DNA of 14,938 nt from Candidatus Omnitrophota bacterium (GCA_016938245.1 JAFGUY010000032.1:1-14938); one strand, 5' to 3'. Positions 6,669-13,284 are shown, numbered from the stretch's first letter. Numbers and translations: made by a program. Notes: a model not told the origin generated them from the sequence alone.

Positions 6669-7684
6669 TTATTCTTAAGGCCCTGAAGCTTTTCCTTGAC
6701 CTTTTCCTGATCAGGGTTCAATCTTAAAGATTCCTGCCAGTTAGCCAAAGCATCGTCAAAGCCTTTCATCTTAAAATAAAGGTCTCCTAAATGATCGTAT
6801 ATAACCGGATCCGGCATTAAAGAGGCTGCCCTGATTAAAAGCTCTTTTGCTTTTTTAAAGTTGCCTTTTTTATAATAAAGCCAGCCTAAACTATCCAGAT
6901 AGGCACCGTTATCCGGATCAACCTCAATAGCCTTTTTAATTAAATCTTCGGCCTCTTTAAGGTTTCTGCTCTCTTCTACGTAGGTGTATCCTAAGAAATT
7001 AAGCGCTTCAGCATAATCAGGCCTTATTGATATAGCCTTTTTAAGCTCTTTCTCAAAAAGAATCTTTTCTTTAAGCTCTGCGTAAATCACGCCTAGATAA
7101 AAATGCATCTCGGGGTCATAAGGGGAAATTTCCGATATAAGCCGGTAGGTGCTTAAAGCCTCTTTTAAATTCCCCTGCCTTAAATACAAAACCCCTAAGC
7201 TTTTATATACATCTAAATCTTTAGGGTTAAGCCTTAAAGCGCCTTTAAGCGCCCTCTCGTATTCTTTAGCAGCCAAATCAAGATTCCCTTCTACCAAGTT
7301 TAAAATAGCCAATAGTGCATGCGGCTCCGCTGCTTCAGGATTAATCTTAACCGCATATTTTAACTCTTTCTCTGCCCGGCTGATCTCCTTTTTCTTTACC
7401 AAGGTTAAAGCCAGGCTAAAATGAGTAAGGTAATTATCCGGATCCAGCTTTAGGGCCTTTTCAAAATCCTTAACCGCCAGATCCGATTCGCCTATATTAT
7501 CGTAATACAAGGCCATTATATAATGGCTTAAAGAGAGGGAGTCTTTTTTGTTTAAGGCTAGGCAGAGACTCCCGGGGAAAGAAAACAAAAAAAATAAAAT
7601 CAGAATAATCCTGATAAACCCCGTTACAAACCTTTGCATAGTACTTGACCGCTCTGGTGTTTGCAACGGGGTAGGCTTATTCAT
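6644..7684 (-). CDS. Secreted or membrane-anchored TPR repeat protein
   Basis: Contains an N-terminal hydrophobic segment (about residues 22-43, FIRIILILFFLFSF...) and then about eight tetratricopeptide repeats covering residues 55-335, with the usual alternation such as AVKDFEKALKLDPDN and LDSLGWLYYKKGNFKKAKELL. It ends in a basic KNKWNTLKKK tail. TPR arrays are protein-protein scaffolds; this C-terminal pattern (GYTYVEE, DNGAYLDSLGW, DPVIYDHLGDLYF) recurs in widespread periplasmic or outer-membrane-associated proteins of unknown function. Either ATG 7684 (346 aa) or ATG 7639 (331 aa) is possible; the second puts the signal peptide directly at the N-terminus. Neither has a strong Shine-Dalgarno. 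A 14-bp inverted repeat surrounds the second ATG. The specific partner is not recognisable. Confidence 0.88.
   Translation of the reverse strand: MNKPTPLQTPERSSTMQRFVTGFIRIILILFFLFSFPGSLCLALNKKDSLSLSHYIMALYYDNIGESDLAVKDFEKALKLDPDNYLTHFSLALTLVKKKEISRAEKELKYAVKINPEAAEPHALLAILNLVEGNLDLAAKEYERALKGALRLNPKDLDVYKSLGVLYLRQGNLKEALSTYRLISEISPYDPEMHFYLGVIYAELKEKILFEKELKKAISIRPDYAEALNFLGYTYVEESRNLKEAEDLIKKAIEVDPDNGAYLDSLGWLYYKKGNFKKAKELLIRAASLMPDPVIYDHLGDLYFKMKGFDDALANWQESLRLNPDQEKVKEKLQGLKNKWNTLKKK
7618..7672 (-). repeat. Palindromic element in the 5' end of the TPR gene
   Basis: Arms at 7618-7631 and 7659-7672 are complementary over 14 positions: in the sense RNA 13 are Watson-Crick pairs and one is a G-U wobble. 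The same site would be an A-C mismatch in antisense RNA, which points to function or selection on the sense strand. The loop is 27 nt and contains the alternative start ATG at 7639. The sense 3' arm starts GTTTGTAAC, exactly as in the porA leader hairpin. Confidence 0.6.
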
Positions 7685-7693
7685 CGCTGCTTT

Positions 7694-7795
7694 TTATCCC
7701 CAAGCTCTTTTCTTCAAGTGGCGAAGTTTACGGCGCATCTTTTTCCTCTTGTGCGTCTTAATCTTCTGCTTTTTCCTCTTTTTACCGCAAGGCAT
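7694..7795 (-). CDS. Small basic ribosomal protein, bS22 / AURKAIP1-COX24 (mS38) type
   Basis: A 33-residue ORF starting MPCGKKRKKQKIKTHKRKK and ending in a basic RHLKKRAWG, with 18 Lys/Arg. The MPxGKKRKRxKIxTHKRKKxxRKxRHxKK pattern is that of the short bacterial AURKAIP1/COX24-domain proteins, related to mitochondrial mS38 and to mycobacterial bS22, which bind the small subunit near the decoding region. A perfect AGGAGG lies 5 nt before the ATG and overlaps the hisG stop codon, and 9 nt separate its stop from the next gene, so it is translated as part of the hisG cluster. Its small size makes it easy to miss. Family assignment rests on remembered pattern similarity. Confidence 0.88.
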   Translation of the reverse strand: MPCGKKRKKQKIKTHKRKKMRRKLRHLKKRAWG

Positions 7796-7804
7796 ATATC
7801 CCTC

Positions 7805-8692
7805 CTAATAAATAACCTTATTCAGCGGATATTCTATAATACCCTGCGCCCCGGCATTTTTTAAAGCCGGAATAATCTGGCGCACAACCTTCTCGTCAAT
7901 TACGGTTTCTATAGCATACCATCCGTCTTCGGATAGCCCGGATATAGTAGGCTTTTTTAATGCCGGTAGCCGGGAAATTACTTTCCCTAAATCCTTCTTC
8001 CTGACATTCATCTTTAAACCTACCTTTTCTTCCGCGGCAATCGCACCTTTTAAAAGCAAAGCAATCTCTTCCATCTTTGATCTCTTCCAGCTGTTTTGAT
8101 AAGAAATCTTGTTGGCAATAAACTGGGTTGTTGATTCGCAAAGTGTGGCGATCTCAATAAGCTTGTTTGCCCTTAACGAGCTTCCGGTCTCGGTAAGCTC
8201 AACGATAGCATCCACTAATCCGGAACTTACCTTTACTTCCGTTGCTCCCCAGCTAAATTCTACATCAGCCTTGATTCTGTTTTTCCTTAAATATTCCTTG
8301 GTTACATTGACCAGTTCTGTAGCTATGCGTTTTCCGTTTAGCTGTTTAACAGATTTTATCCCCGAATCAAAAGGCACAGCTAATACCCAACGCACTTTAT
8401 TTAAGCTCTGCTTGGCATAAGTCAAACCAGTTACCCTGACGACATCAGCTTTATTCTCTAAGATCCAGTCATTACCGGTAATGCCGCAGTCAAGTGCTCC
8501 GTCCTGGACATAGCGGGCCATCTCCTGTGCGCGCAATAAAACCGGTTTAATCTCAATATCGTTTATCGAAGGGAAATATGAACGCTCTAAGGGTAAGGAT
8601 ACATTAAACCCCGCTTTCTTAAACATCCGGAAAGTCGCCTCTTGCAGGCTGCCTTTAGGCAGGCCCAATTTTAATATCTTATTCTTTTCCAT
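7805..8692 (-). CDS. hisG: ATP phosphoribosyltransferase, long form
   Basis: First enzyme of histidine synthesis: joins PRPP and ATP to give phosphoribosyl-ATP, with histidine feedback through a C-terminal ACT-like domain. The 295 aa match the long, HisZ-independent form. Residues 8-16 (LGLPKGSLQ), the RAQEMARYVQDGALDCGITG stretch (about 54-73) and the PRPP-binding segment VDAIVELTETGSSLRAN are typical; the last 75 residues, with SGLSEDGWYAIETVI, form the HisG_C regulatory domain. AAGGA lies 7 nt before the ATG. No other his gene is visible in the window, so hisG is separated from the rest of its pathway, but it sits in the same cluster as prs, which makes its substrate. A promoter about 130 nt upstream drives it. 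Confidence 0.96.
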   Translation of the reverse strand: MEKNKILKLGLPKGSLQEATFRMFKKAGFNVSLPLERSYFPSINDIEIKPVLLRAQEMARYVQDGALDCGITGNDWILENKADVVRVTGLTYAKQSLNKVRWVLAVPFDSGIKSVKQLNGKRIATELVNVTKEYLRKNRIKADVEFSWGATEVKVSSGLVDAIVELTETGSSLRANKLIEIATLCESTTQFIANKISYQNSWKRSKMEEIALLLKGAIAAEEKVGLKMNVRKKDLGKVISRLPALKKPTISGLSEDGWYAIETVIDEKVVRQIIPALKNAGAQGIIEYPLNKVIY

Positions 8693-8813
8693 TGGTTATC
8701 CTTTTTAATTCCAATTTTGTCTTCTGGCGGGAATAAACTTTTTTGCTTCTTTTAATCCTTGTTGCCGGGTTTATAACCCAACCCTTTCTTAATTTTACTC
8801 TTTTCTCTAACAC
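8679..8813 (-). CDS. Candidate small basic protein (44 aa) ahead of hisG
   Basis: An open frame starts at GTG 8813 and ends 14 nt inside hisG. The product has about 16 Lys/Arg, a KGWVINPATRIKRSKKVYSR core (10-29) and no His or Cys. The core resembles short uncharacterised bacterial peptides of the pattern NPxTRxxxSKKxY (from memory, not checked). The only in-frame start is the GTG, 2-3 nt downstream of the +1 expected from the promoter at 8822-8850, so the transcript would be effectively leaderless. Against it: no Shine-Dalgarno and short length. If not coding, the segment is simply the hisG 5' leader. It is not a histidine attenuator peptide. Confidence 0.45.
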   Translation of the reverse strand: MLEKRVKLRKGWVINPATRIKRSKKVYSRQKTKLELKRITNGKE

Positions 8814-8821
8814 GGCTAATT

Positions 8822-8850
8822 ATTATAACTATATAGCATTATTTTGTAAA
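8822..8850 (-). promoter_or_regulatory. Sigma-70-type promoter for the hisG-to-pth cluster
   Basis: On the minus strand TTTACA (8850-8845) and a perfect TATAAT (8827-8822) are separated by 17 nt, with AT-rich surroundings. Expected start of transcription is near 8815, about 120 nt before the hisG ATG. It diverges from the promoter of the plus-strand gene. Confidence 0.7.
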
Positions 8851-8894
8851 GAGAAAATTTACGGCTTAAAGTTTAAAGCTATGTCAGGTTATAG

Positions 8895-8922
8895 TTGCAA
8901 TAATTGAAAAACGGGCTATAAT
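8895..8922 (+). promoter_or_regulatory. Sigma-70-type promoter for the SurA-like gene
   Basis: TTGCAA (8895-8900) and TATAAT (8917-8922) are separated by 16 nt. Expected start is near 8929, giving a leader of about 30 nt that holds the AAGGAAAGGG ribosome binding region. With the hisG promoter it fills the 146-nt divergent gap between 8815 and 8961; I see no clear operator there. Confidence 0.65.
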
Positions 8923-8960
8923 AAAATAATCCTAAAGAAGCAAAAAAGGAAAGGGATCGA

Positions 8961-9647
8961 ATGCTTAAGCTTTTGCGTAACAGAAAAACCGCTAAGAAAA
9001 TATGGATCGGTTTAGGTATAATTATCCTGCCTGCTTTTATCTTCTGGGGCTTTGGCGGGACAATGCGTGAAAAGGAAGAAAAGAATTATGCGGGAAAGTT
9101 ACCGGGTAAAAAAATATCGTATTCGGAATTTAGAGAATCGCTCTCTGCCGTAAAGGTAAAGAATATGGCAATTATGCGCTACGGAGAAAATTTCGGCCAG
9201 GTATTTAAAGAATCCGACTTAGAGGCACAGGCTTGGCAAAGGTTAGCGCTTATTTATGAAGCTAAGAAACTTAAATTAAAAACTTCTGATAAAGAAGTAG
9301 TGGAGAGACTGGAGAGTTACCCGTTTTTTCAACATAACGGCAAATTTGATAACAGGCTATATAACGATATATTACAGTATGTTTTCCGTACCCAGCCGCG
9401 CGTCTTTGAAGAACAAACCCGCCAGAATATAACTATATCCAAACTTTTTCAGAGGGTAACTTCCGGAATAACCGTAGATGATCAAGAAGTCCGGGAAGGG
9501 TATACCAGGATAAATTCCGCTATAAACCCTAAGTTTAAGTTTGAAGAAAAGAAATTCTTAAACGAAAAACAGGAATTCGAGACAATGGTACTTGAGGAGA
9601 AAAAAGAAGAATATTTCTCTAAATTTACCGCGGGCCTTTTAAGATAG
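8961..9647 (+). CDS. Membrane-anchored SurA/PpiD N-domain protein without PPIase domain
   Basis: The 228-aa product begins with a basic stretch and one transmembrane segment (about 14-32, IWIGLGIIILPAFIFWGFGG), then a periplasmic SurA_N-like helical domain: KLPGKKISYSEFRESL (45-60), LEAQAWQRLALIYEAKKL, SDKEVVERLESYPFF, and FEEQTRQNITISKLFQRV. This matches the N-terminal chaperone module of PpiD/SurA, which holds unfolded envelope proteins, but the protein stops where a parvulin domain would begin; the tail is a charged helix. The start is fixed by AAGGG 5 nt before the ATG. It is the only plus-strand gene in the window and is monocistronic, ending in a hairpin shared with the convergent ferredoxin. 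Chaperone function is inferred. Confidence 0.85.
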   Translation: MLKLLRNRKTAKKIWIGLGIIILPAFIFWGFGGTMREKEEKNYAGKLPGKKISYSEFRESLSAVKVKNMAIMRYGENFGQVFKESDLEAQAWQRLALIYEAKKLKLKTSDKEVVERLESYPFFQHNGKFDNRLYNDILQYVFRTQPRVFEEQTRQNITISKLFQRVTSGITVDDQEVREGYTRINSAINPKFKFEEKKFLNEKQEFETMVLEEKKEEYFSKFTAGLLR

Positions 9648-9674
9648 ACTAAAGCAAAAATTTAGCCTATCTTA
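9640..9674. terminator. Bidirectional hairpin between convergent genes
   Basis: TAAGATAG (9640-9647) pairs with CTATCTTA (9667-9674) and, after one mismatch, CTAAA pairs with TTTAG around a 7-nt loop GCAAAAA. The stop codons of both convergent genes lie inside the hairpin. Neither side has a proper U-tract, so it is a weak intrinsic terminator or a 3'-end-protecting hairpin for both mRNAs. Confidence 0.6.
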
Positions 9675-9844
9675 ATCGCATTTACCGGGCAGGAATCCGC
9701 TACTTCCTGAAGGTTACAGCTTGTACATACTTGGACTTTAACATGGGCAATTCCGTCACCTTGAATCTCAAATACCTCAGGGCAAGCCTGTTCGCACAAA
9801 CCGCACCCTACACAAGTTGAAACGTCAACGCTAACCTTACTCAT
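9662..9844 (-). CDS. Small [4Fe-4S] ferredoxin, Thermotoga type
   Basis: A 60-aa soluble electron carrier. CVGCGLC (11-17) with C21 followed by Pro, and CTSC...SCPVNAI (C40, C43, C52) give the single-cluster pattern: C11, C14, C17 and C52 as probable ligands, with C21 and one of C40/C43 free to form the disulfide seen in Thermotoga/Desulfovibrio single-cluster ferredoxins. The intermediate CEQACPEVFEIQGDG stretch is typical. GGAG stands 7 nt before the ATG. As last gene of the por cluster, it is the obvious electron acceptor for the oxidoreductase; next to a ferritin-like gene it could also reduce stored iron, as Bfd does for bacterioferritin (inference). Confidence 0.93.
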   Translation of the reverse strand: MSKVSVDVSTCVGCGLCEQACPEVFEIQGDGIAHVKVQVCTSCNLQEVADSCPVNAIKIG

Positions 9845-9852
9845 TATTTCTC

Positions 9853-10332
9853 CTATCTTTCCAAAAGATTCTCGAACATCTCTTCGTGCGTAATCTCCTC
9901 TGACAAGATATGCGTAATAACCTGATAGATAACATGTTCTTTGCCGAAAGTCTTCTTGGCCAGCTTATGATAAACCTCTATCGCCCCTGCTTCAGCCTCG
10001 GAAATAATACGGATAATACGGTTGACATCCGCGGTGTTCTTAGGCGGCATTAGATACGGCACATTGGCGTTCTTTTCCAAATCCATAGGATTGGCTATCG
10101 GAACATCACCAAGCTTAGTAATCAAATCCGCTAACTCTTCTGCGTGCTCTAATTCATCTTTAGCTAATTTCTCCAGCGCTCCCTTCACACCTTCGTAGTT
10201 ACGTCCCGAAACTGTCTGGGCCATATACCAGTAAAGGTAATATGCCAGCCATTCATCAGCATAAGCCTTGTTTAAATCCTTCACTAATTCTTTCAGGCTT
10301 ATATCTGTTATTGCTCTCGCCTGCTTTCCCAT
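9853..10332 (-). CDS. Ferritin-like diiron protein (bacterioferritin/DPS-like)
   Basis: A 159-aa four-helix-bundle protein. Probable diiron ligands fall in order: E27 (YADEWLAYY), E60 and H63 (DELEH), E112/E114 (SEAEAG), E146 and H149 (SEEITHEE), the two ExxH pattern of bacterioferritins, rubrerythrins and Dps-like proteins. There is no C-terminal rubredoxin domain and no cysteine at all, so it is neither rubrerythrin nor a thioferritin with extra Cys. It probably stores iron or removes peroxide or oxygen. GGGAGG lies a few nt before the ATG. It sits 19 nt after porB and 8 nt before the ferredoxin, so it is probably made with the iron-sulfur enzyme it could supply or protect. The exact subfamily is uncertain. 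Confidence 0.85.
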   Translation of the reverse strand: MGKQARAITDISLKELVKDLNKAYADEWLAYYLYWYMAQTVSGRNYEGVKGALEKLAKDELEHAEELADLITKLGDVPIANPMDLEKNANVPYLMPPKNTADVNRIIRIISEAEAGAIEVYHKLAKKTFGKEHVIYQVITHILSEEITHEEMFENLLER

Positions 10333-10351
10333 ATCGCACCTCCCGGTTAAC

Positions 10352-11233
10352 TTACTGCTGCAGTTCCACCTTTAACCCATACTTCTTTATATTATTATCT
10401 GCTATATCCTGAATCTTCTTAATCTCTTCAGGATCTTGAAGCAGATGCTTAAACCTGCCCTGAAGCTTTAAATACTCCTCAACAGGTTTAGGAGTAATTG
10501 ACCGTCGGGCAGAGATTATGCCATTTTCATATTCAATTAAAGGATAAAGACCGGTCTCAACTGCAAGCTTTGCTATCTGCATGGTAAGATTAGTCTCGTG
10601 CCTCCAGCCTAAAGGACAAGGCACATGCACCTGGATATACTTTGGGCCTTTTATGGATATTGCCTTTTTAACTTTTCTCTGTAAATCCTGCGGGAAACCG
10701 GCGGATGCAGTAGCCACGTAAGGGATGCCATGCGCATTAGCAATTTCAGGCATTGGCTTCTTAGGCCTTAAATTGCCGGATGAGACACTTCCTACAGGGC
10801 TGGTAGTAGTATTGGTATCAAAAGGAGTCAGGCCGCTGCGCTGTACTCCCGTATTCATATAGGCTTCATTATCATAACACACATATAGAATATTATGTCC
10901 GCGCTCAAGCATACCGGATAAAGCCTGCAGGCCTATATCCGCAGTCCCGCCATCGCCTGCCTGTGCGATAACATTAATCTCATCCCCTTTACCCAAATAT
11001 TTAATCGCAGACTCAATACCCGATGCAACTGCGGCTGCATTCTCAAATAAAGAGTGTATCCAAGGGATACCCCAACTTGTCTCAGGGTATTTAGTAGAGA
11101 AAACTTCCAGACAACCTGTATTATTGGCTACTATAGTATTCGGGCCTGCCGCATCAATAACCAGCCGCGCTGCCATGGATTGGCCGCAACCTGCACAGGC
11201 AGTATGCCCTGAATTAAATAAAGTTTTACTCAT
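10352..11233 (-). CDS. porB: 2-oxoacid (pyruvate):ferredoxin oxidoreductase, beta subunit
   Basis: ThDP- and [4Fe-4S]-carrying subunit of the four-subunit oxidoreductase that converts pyruvate (or another 2-oxoacid) and CoA to acyl-CoA, CO2 and reduced ferredoxin. The 293 aa show TACAGCGQS with C13 and C16, C41 and C206 (VPCPLGW) as the four cluster ligands, and the ThDP motif GDGGTADIG (93-101) continued by YDNEAYMNTG (120-129). The start ATG overlaps the porA stop by 8 nt (ATGAGTAA), so the two are translationally coupled. Pyruvate is the likely substrate from length and subunit order, but 2-ketoisovalerate or another acid cannot be excluded. Confidence 0.95.
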   Translation of the reverse strand: MSKTLFNSGHTACAGCGQSMAARLVIDAAGPNTIVANNTGCLEVFSTKYPETSWGIPWIHSLFENAAAVASGIESAIKYLGKGDEINVIAQAGDGGTADIGLQALSGMLERGHNILYVCYDNEAYMNTGVQRSGLTPFDTNTTTSPVGSVSSGNLRPKKPMPEIANAHGIPYVATASAGFPQDLQRKVKKAISIKGPKYIQVHVPCPLGWRHETNLTMQIAKLAVETGLYPLIEYENGIISARRSITPKPVEEYLKLQGRFKHLLQDPEEIKKIQDIADNNIKKYGLKVELQQ

Positions 11234-12407
11234 AGGATTCTTTCAGAAGCTCGGGCTTTAAGTCAATAAACTCTCCCTGCTTCTCTTTGCCGGTTAAGAG
11301 CCTAAAGATCTCCTTAATAGATTCTTTAGTGATATCGCGCCCGCCTAAACCCACTATAAAGCTGCTTATTATCTTTGGCTTCTTAAGCTTCCCAAAGAAT
11401 ACCGCTTTTATCTCTGATGCAAGAGGAGCAAAAGAACCCATAGAAAGCGCCCGGTCAACCACAGCAATTTTAGGTATAGTTTTTAAGGCTTCGCAAATCT
11501 GGCTTACAGGGAACGGCCTTAAAGAGGTTATCTTAAGTAAGCCGACTTTTCTGCCTTTTCTCCTTAACTCATCTACTGCCTCTTTAATGGTACCGCATAC
11601 CGAGCCCATAGCCACGATCACGCGCTCTGCATCTTTAACCTGATAACTTTCTATTAAACCATTATAATTGCGTCCAAAGACTTTGGAGAACTCCAAAGTA
11701 ATTTTAGGTATCAACTCTAATGCTTCTTTATGCGTCTCATTTAATGCAAAGCGTGCCTCGGTATAAAATTCAGGGTCAACTAAAGGCCCTAAAGTAAGAG
11801 GATTTTTTACATCTAATTTATAAGGAGGATTATAGGGGGGGAGAAATTTATCCACGTCTTCCTGAGAAGGCATATTGACGGTTTCAACGCCGTGTGTCAG
11901 GATAAAACCATCGATGCATACCATAACCGGAAGCATTATAGATTTATCCTCACCTAATTTATAGGCAATAAGATGAAGATCAACTGCCTCCTGTATATTC
12001 TCGGCATGAAACTGAATCCAGCCTGAGTCACGCAGGGAGACAACGTCCTGATGGTCATTCCAAATGCTAATCGGAGCGGAGATTGCGCGCGCAGCAGTAG
12101 TCATAATTACCGGAAAACGCATACCGGAAATATTATAGAGCACTTCGGCCATAAGAAAGAGCCCTTGAGAACTTGTAGCAGTATAACTTCTAACGCCGCA
12201 GGCAACTGATCCTAATACTGTGGAGGCTGCAGAGTGTTCACTCTCAACATTGACAAATTGGGCATTTAATTTTCCGTCGGCAACTATCTGGGCAAGCTCC
12301 TCTACTATATGGGTTTGAGGAGTAATAGGATACGCGGATATAACTCCGGGTTTACAGAACTTGACAATTTCAGCTATGGCTTTTGAACCTTCTAAAAATT
12401 CCTTCAT
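11226..12407 (-). CDS. porA: 2-oxoacid (pyruvate):ferredoxin oxidoreductase, alpha subunit
   Basis: Catalytic partner of PorB, binding substrate and the pyrimidine end of ThDP. The 393 aa include SAYPITPQTHIVEELA, VESEHSAASTVLGSVACGVR, TATSSQGLFLMAEVLYN and a C-terminal domain II with RVIVAMGSVCGTIKEAVDEL. I place the start at ATG 12407, preceded by GGAGG 11 nt upstream and giving the familiar MKEFLEGSKAIAE opening; a TTG at 12425 would add six residues without support. The start codon and the edge of the ribosome site lie in a 14-bp hairpin, with an alternative hairpin upstream. It overlaps porB by 8 nt. Order C-D-A-B is that of thermophile and archaeal pyruvate oxidoreductases. Confidence 0.95.
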   Translation of the reverse strand: MKEFLEGSKAIAEIVKFCKPGVISAYPITPQTHIVEELAQIVADGKLNAQFVNVESEHSAASTVLGSVACGVRSYTATSSQGLFLMAEVLYNISGMRFPVIMTTAARAISAPISIWNDHQDVVSLRDSGWIQFHAENIQEAVDLHLIAYKLGEDKSIMLPVMVCIDGFILTHGVETVNMPSQEDVDKFLPPYNPPYKLDVKNPLTLGPLVDPEFYTEARFALNETHKEALELIPKITLEFSKVFGRNYNGLIESYQVKDAERVIVAMGSVCGTIKEAVDELRRKGRKVGLLKITSLRPFPVSQICEALKTIPKIAVVDRALSMGSFAPLASEIKAVFFGKLKKPKIISSFIVGLGGRDITKESIKEIFRLLTGKEKQGEFIDLKPELLKESYE

Positions 12408-12457
12408 CCTGTTACAAACCTCCAAATATTCCTGTTACATACAGTTTGTAACAGGAT
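12406..12457 (-). promoter_or_regulatory. Two alternative hairpins over the porA start codon
   Basis: In the transcript three related segments occur: copy 1 (12457-12444, ATCCTGTTACAAAC), copy 2 (12439-12430, TGTAACAGGA) and copy 3 (12419-12406, GTTTGTAACAGGAT). Copy 1 pairs with copy 2 over 10 bp around a 7-nt loop, leaving the GGAGG (12423-12419) and ATG (12407-12405) free; or it pairs with copy 3 over 14 perfect bp, burying the A and U of the start codon and the last base of the GGAGG. The two folds exclude each other. This is the geometry of a translational switch; no ligand-binding domain is apparent. Confidence 0.55.
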
Positions 12458-12463
12458 TCATCC

Positions 12464-12718
12464 TTACCCTTCCTTGACCATTTCAATATCTTTCTTAGGG
12501 CAGACCGCTGCACAAAGCCCGCAACCCTTACAGAAATCAGGGTCAAAATCATAGGTATTCTTGCCATTTCCGCTTATACAGGCCTCGGGACAGACAATCA
12601 AACACATATTGCAGGCAATACAATCCTTTTTTAAATACTTTGGCCTTAATTCCGTACGCCACGGACCGGTCTTATTATTCCTGCTTGATTGTGGCTTACA
12701 AACTAGCGGACCGAACAT
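12464..12718 (-). CDS. porD: 2-oxoacid (pyruvate):ferredoxin oxidoreductase, delta (ferredoxin) subunit
   Basis: Electron-transfer subunit with two [4Fe-4S] clusters, linking PorB to external ferredoxin. With ATG 12718 the product is 84 aa. The cysteines form CIACNMCLIVCP (C33, C36, C39, C43) and CKGCGLCAAVCP (C63, C66, C69, C73), each cluster using three from one group and the last of the other; C7 and C47 are extra. An N-terminal stretch of about 28 residues with TGPWRTELRPKY is typical of PorD. The ATG has AGGAAGGA 8 nt upstream; a TTG at 12724 is less likely. It overlaps the porC end by 23 nt and is followed by the hairpin region ahead of porA. Confidence 0.94.
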   Translation of the reverse strand: MFGPLVCKPQSSRNNKTGPWRTELRPKYLKKDCIACNMCLIVCPEACISGNGKNTYDFDPDFCKGCGLCAAVCPKKDIEMVKEG

Positions 12719-13247
12719 AATCAAATCCTTCCTTTGCTGCTTTAATGTTTACTTCTTGTAGTTTCTGGTTAAATCGATGCTCAATTGCCGAATTCAAGTT
12801 ATCCAAAGTCAACTCTTCTGTAACCGCGCAAAAAGCTCCCAGCATAGTAGTATTTCCCAGAGGCCGCCCTATATGCTTTAAGGCAATTTCATTTGCAGGA
12901 ACTATAAAAATCCTCTGTTTAGCCATAAGTTTCAAAACCTCCAGAGTATCATCCTTGGCATTAATAATAGCAACCCCGTCATCCTTTAGCCCTGAAAAAC
13001 AATTAAATCCGCGAATAAGGGTATGGTCTACTATTAACAAATAATCAGGTTCATATATCTGGCTGCGTGATCGCACGGGATTGGAATCTACGCGCACAAA
13101 GGCATTCATCGGAGCGCCCATACGGGCAGCGCCAAAGCTAGGAAAGGCATACGGATACATCCCTTTTAGAAAATAAGCATATCCTAATAAAGAAGCAGTA
13201 GTTATTGCCCCTTGGCCTGCGCGGGCGTGTATACGGATCTCTTTCAT
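12696..13247 (-). CDS. porC: 2-oxoacid (pyruvate):ferredoxin oxidoreductase, gamma subunit
   Basis: Gamma subunit (domain III, POR family PF01558), which binds CoA and completes the enzyme. With ATG 13247 it has 183 aa, opening MKEIRIHARAGQGAITTASL, the usual gamma start with its glycine-rich GQG turn; then FPSFGAARMGAPMNAFVRV, the DYLLIVDHTLI strand and GRPLGNTTMLGAF. A TTG at 13265 would extend it by six residues; I prefer the ATG, which has GAGGG about 12 nt upstream. It is the first gene after the promoter at 13285-13313 and overlaps porD by 23 nt. Confidence 0.93.
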   Translation of the reverse strand: MKEIRIHARAGQGAITTASLLGYAYFLKGMYPYAFPSFGAARMGAPMNAFVRVDSNPVRSRSQIYEPDYLLIVDHTLIRGFNCFSGLKDDGVAIINAKDDTLEVLKLMAKQRIFIVPANEIALKHIGRPLGNTTMLGAFCAVTEELTLDNLNSAIEHRFNQKLQEVNIKAAKEGFDYVRSASL

Positions 13248-13284
13248 TATTCTTAAATCCCTCAAGAGTTAAAAACGTTCAAGC

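Noticed and set aside
7896..8141. 81-codon minus-strand frame inside hisG
   Set aside because: Alternate frame within the C-terminal part of a complete hisG; composition is not protein-like and there is no ribosome site.
8693..8820. Histidine attenuator in the hisG leader
   Set aside because: The leader ORF contains no His codon, and the only small hairpin (GGGTT-ATA-AACCC) has no U-tract.
12408..12425. TTG 12425 as the porA start (also TTG 12724 for porD, TTG 13265 for porC, TTG 1318 for L25)
   Set aside because: In each case a nearby downstream ATG has a better placed ribosome site and gives the family's usual N-terminus.
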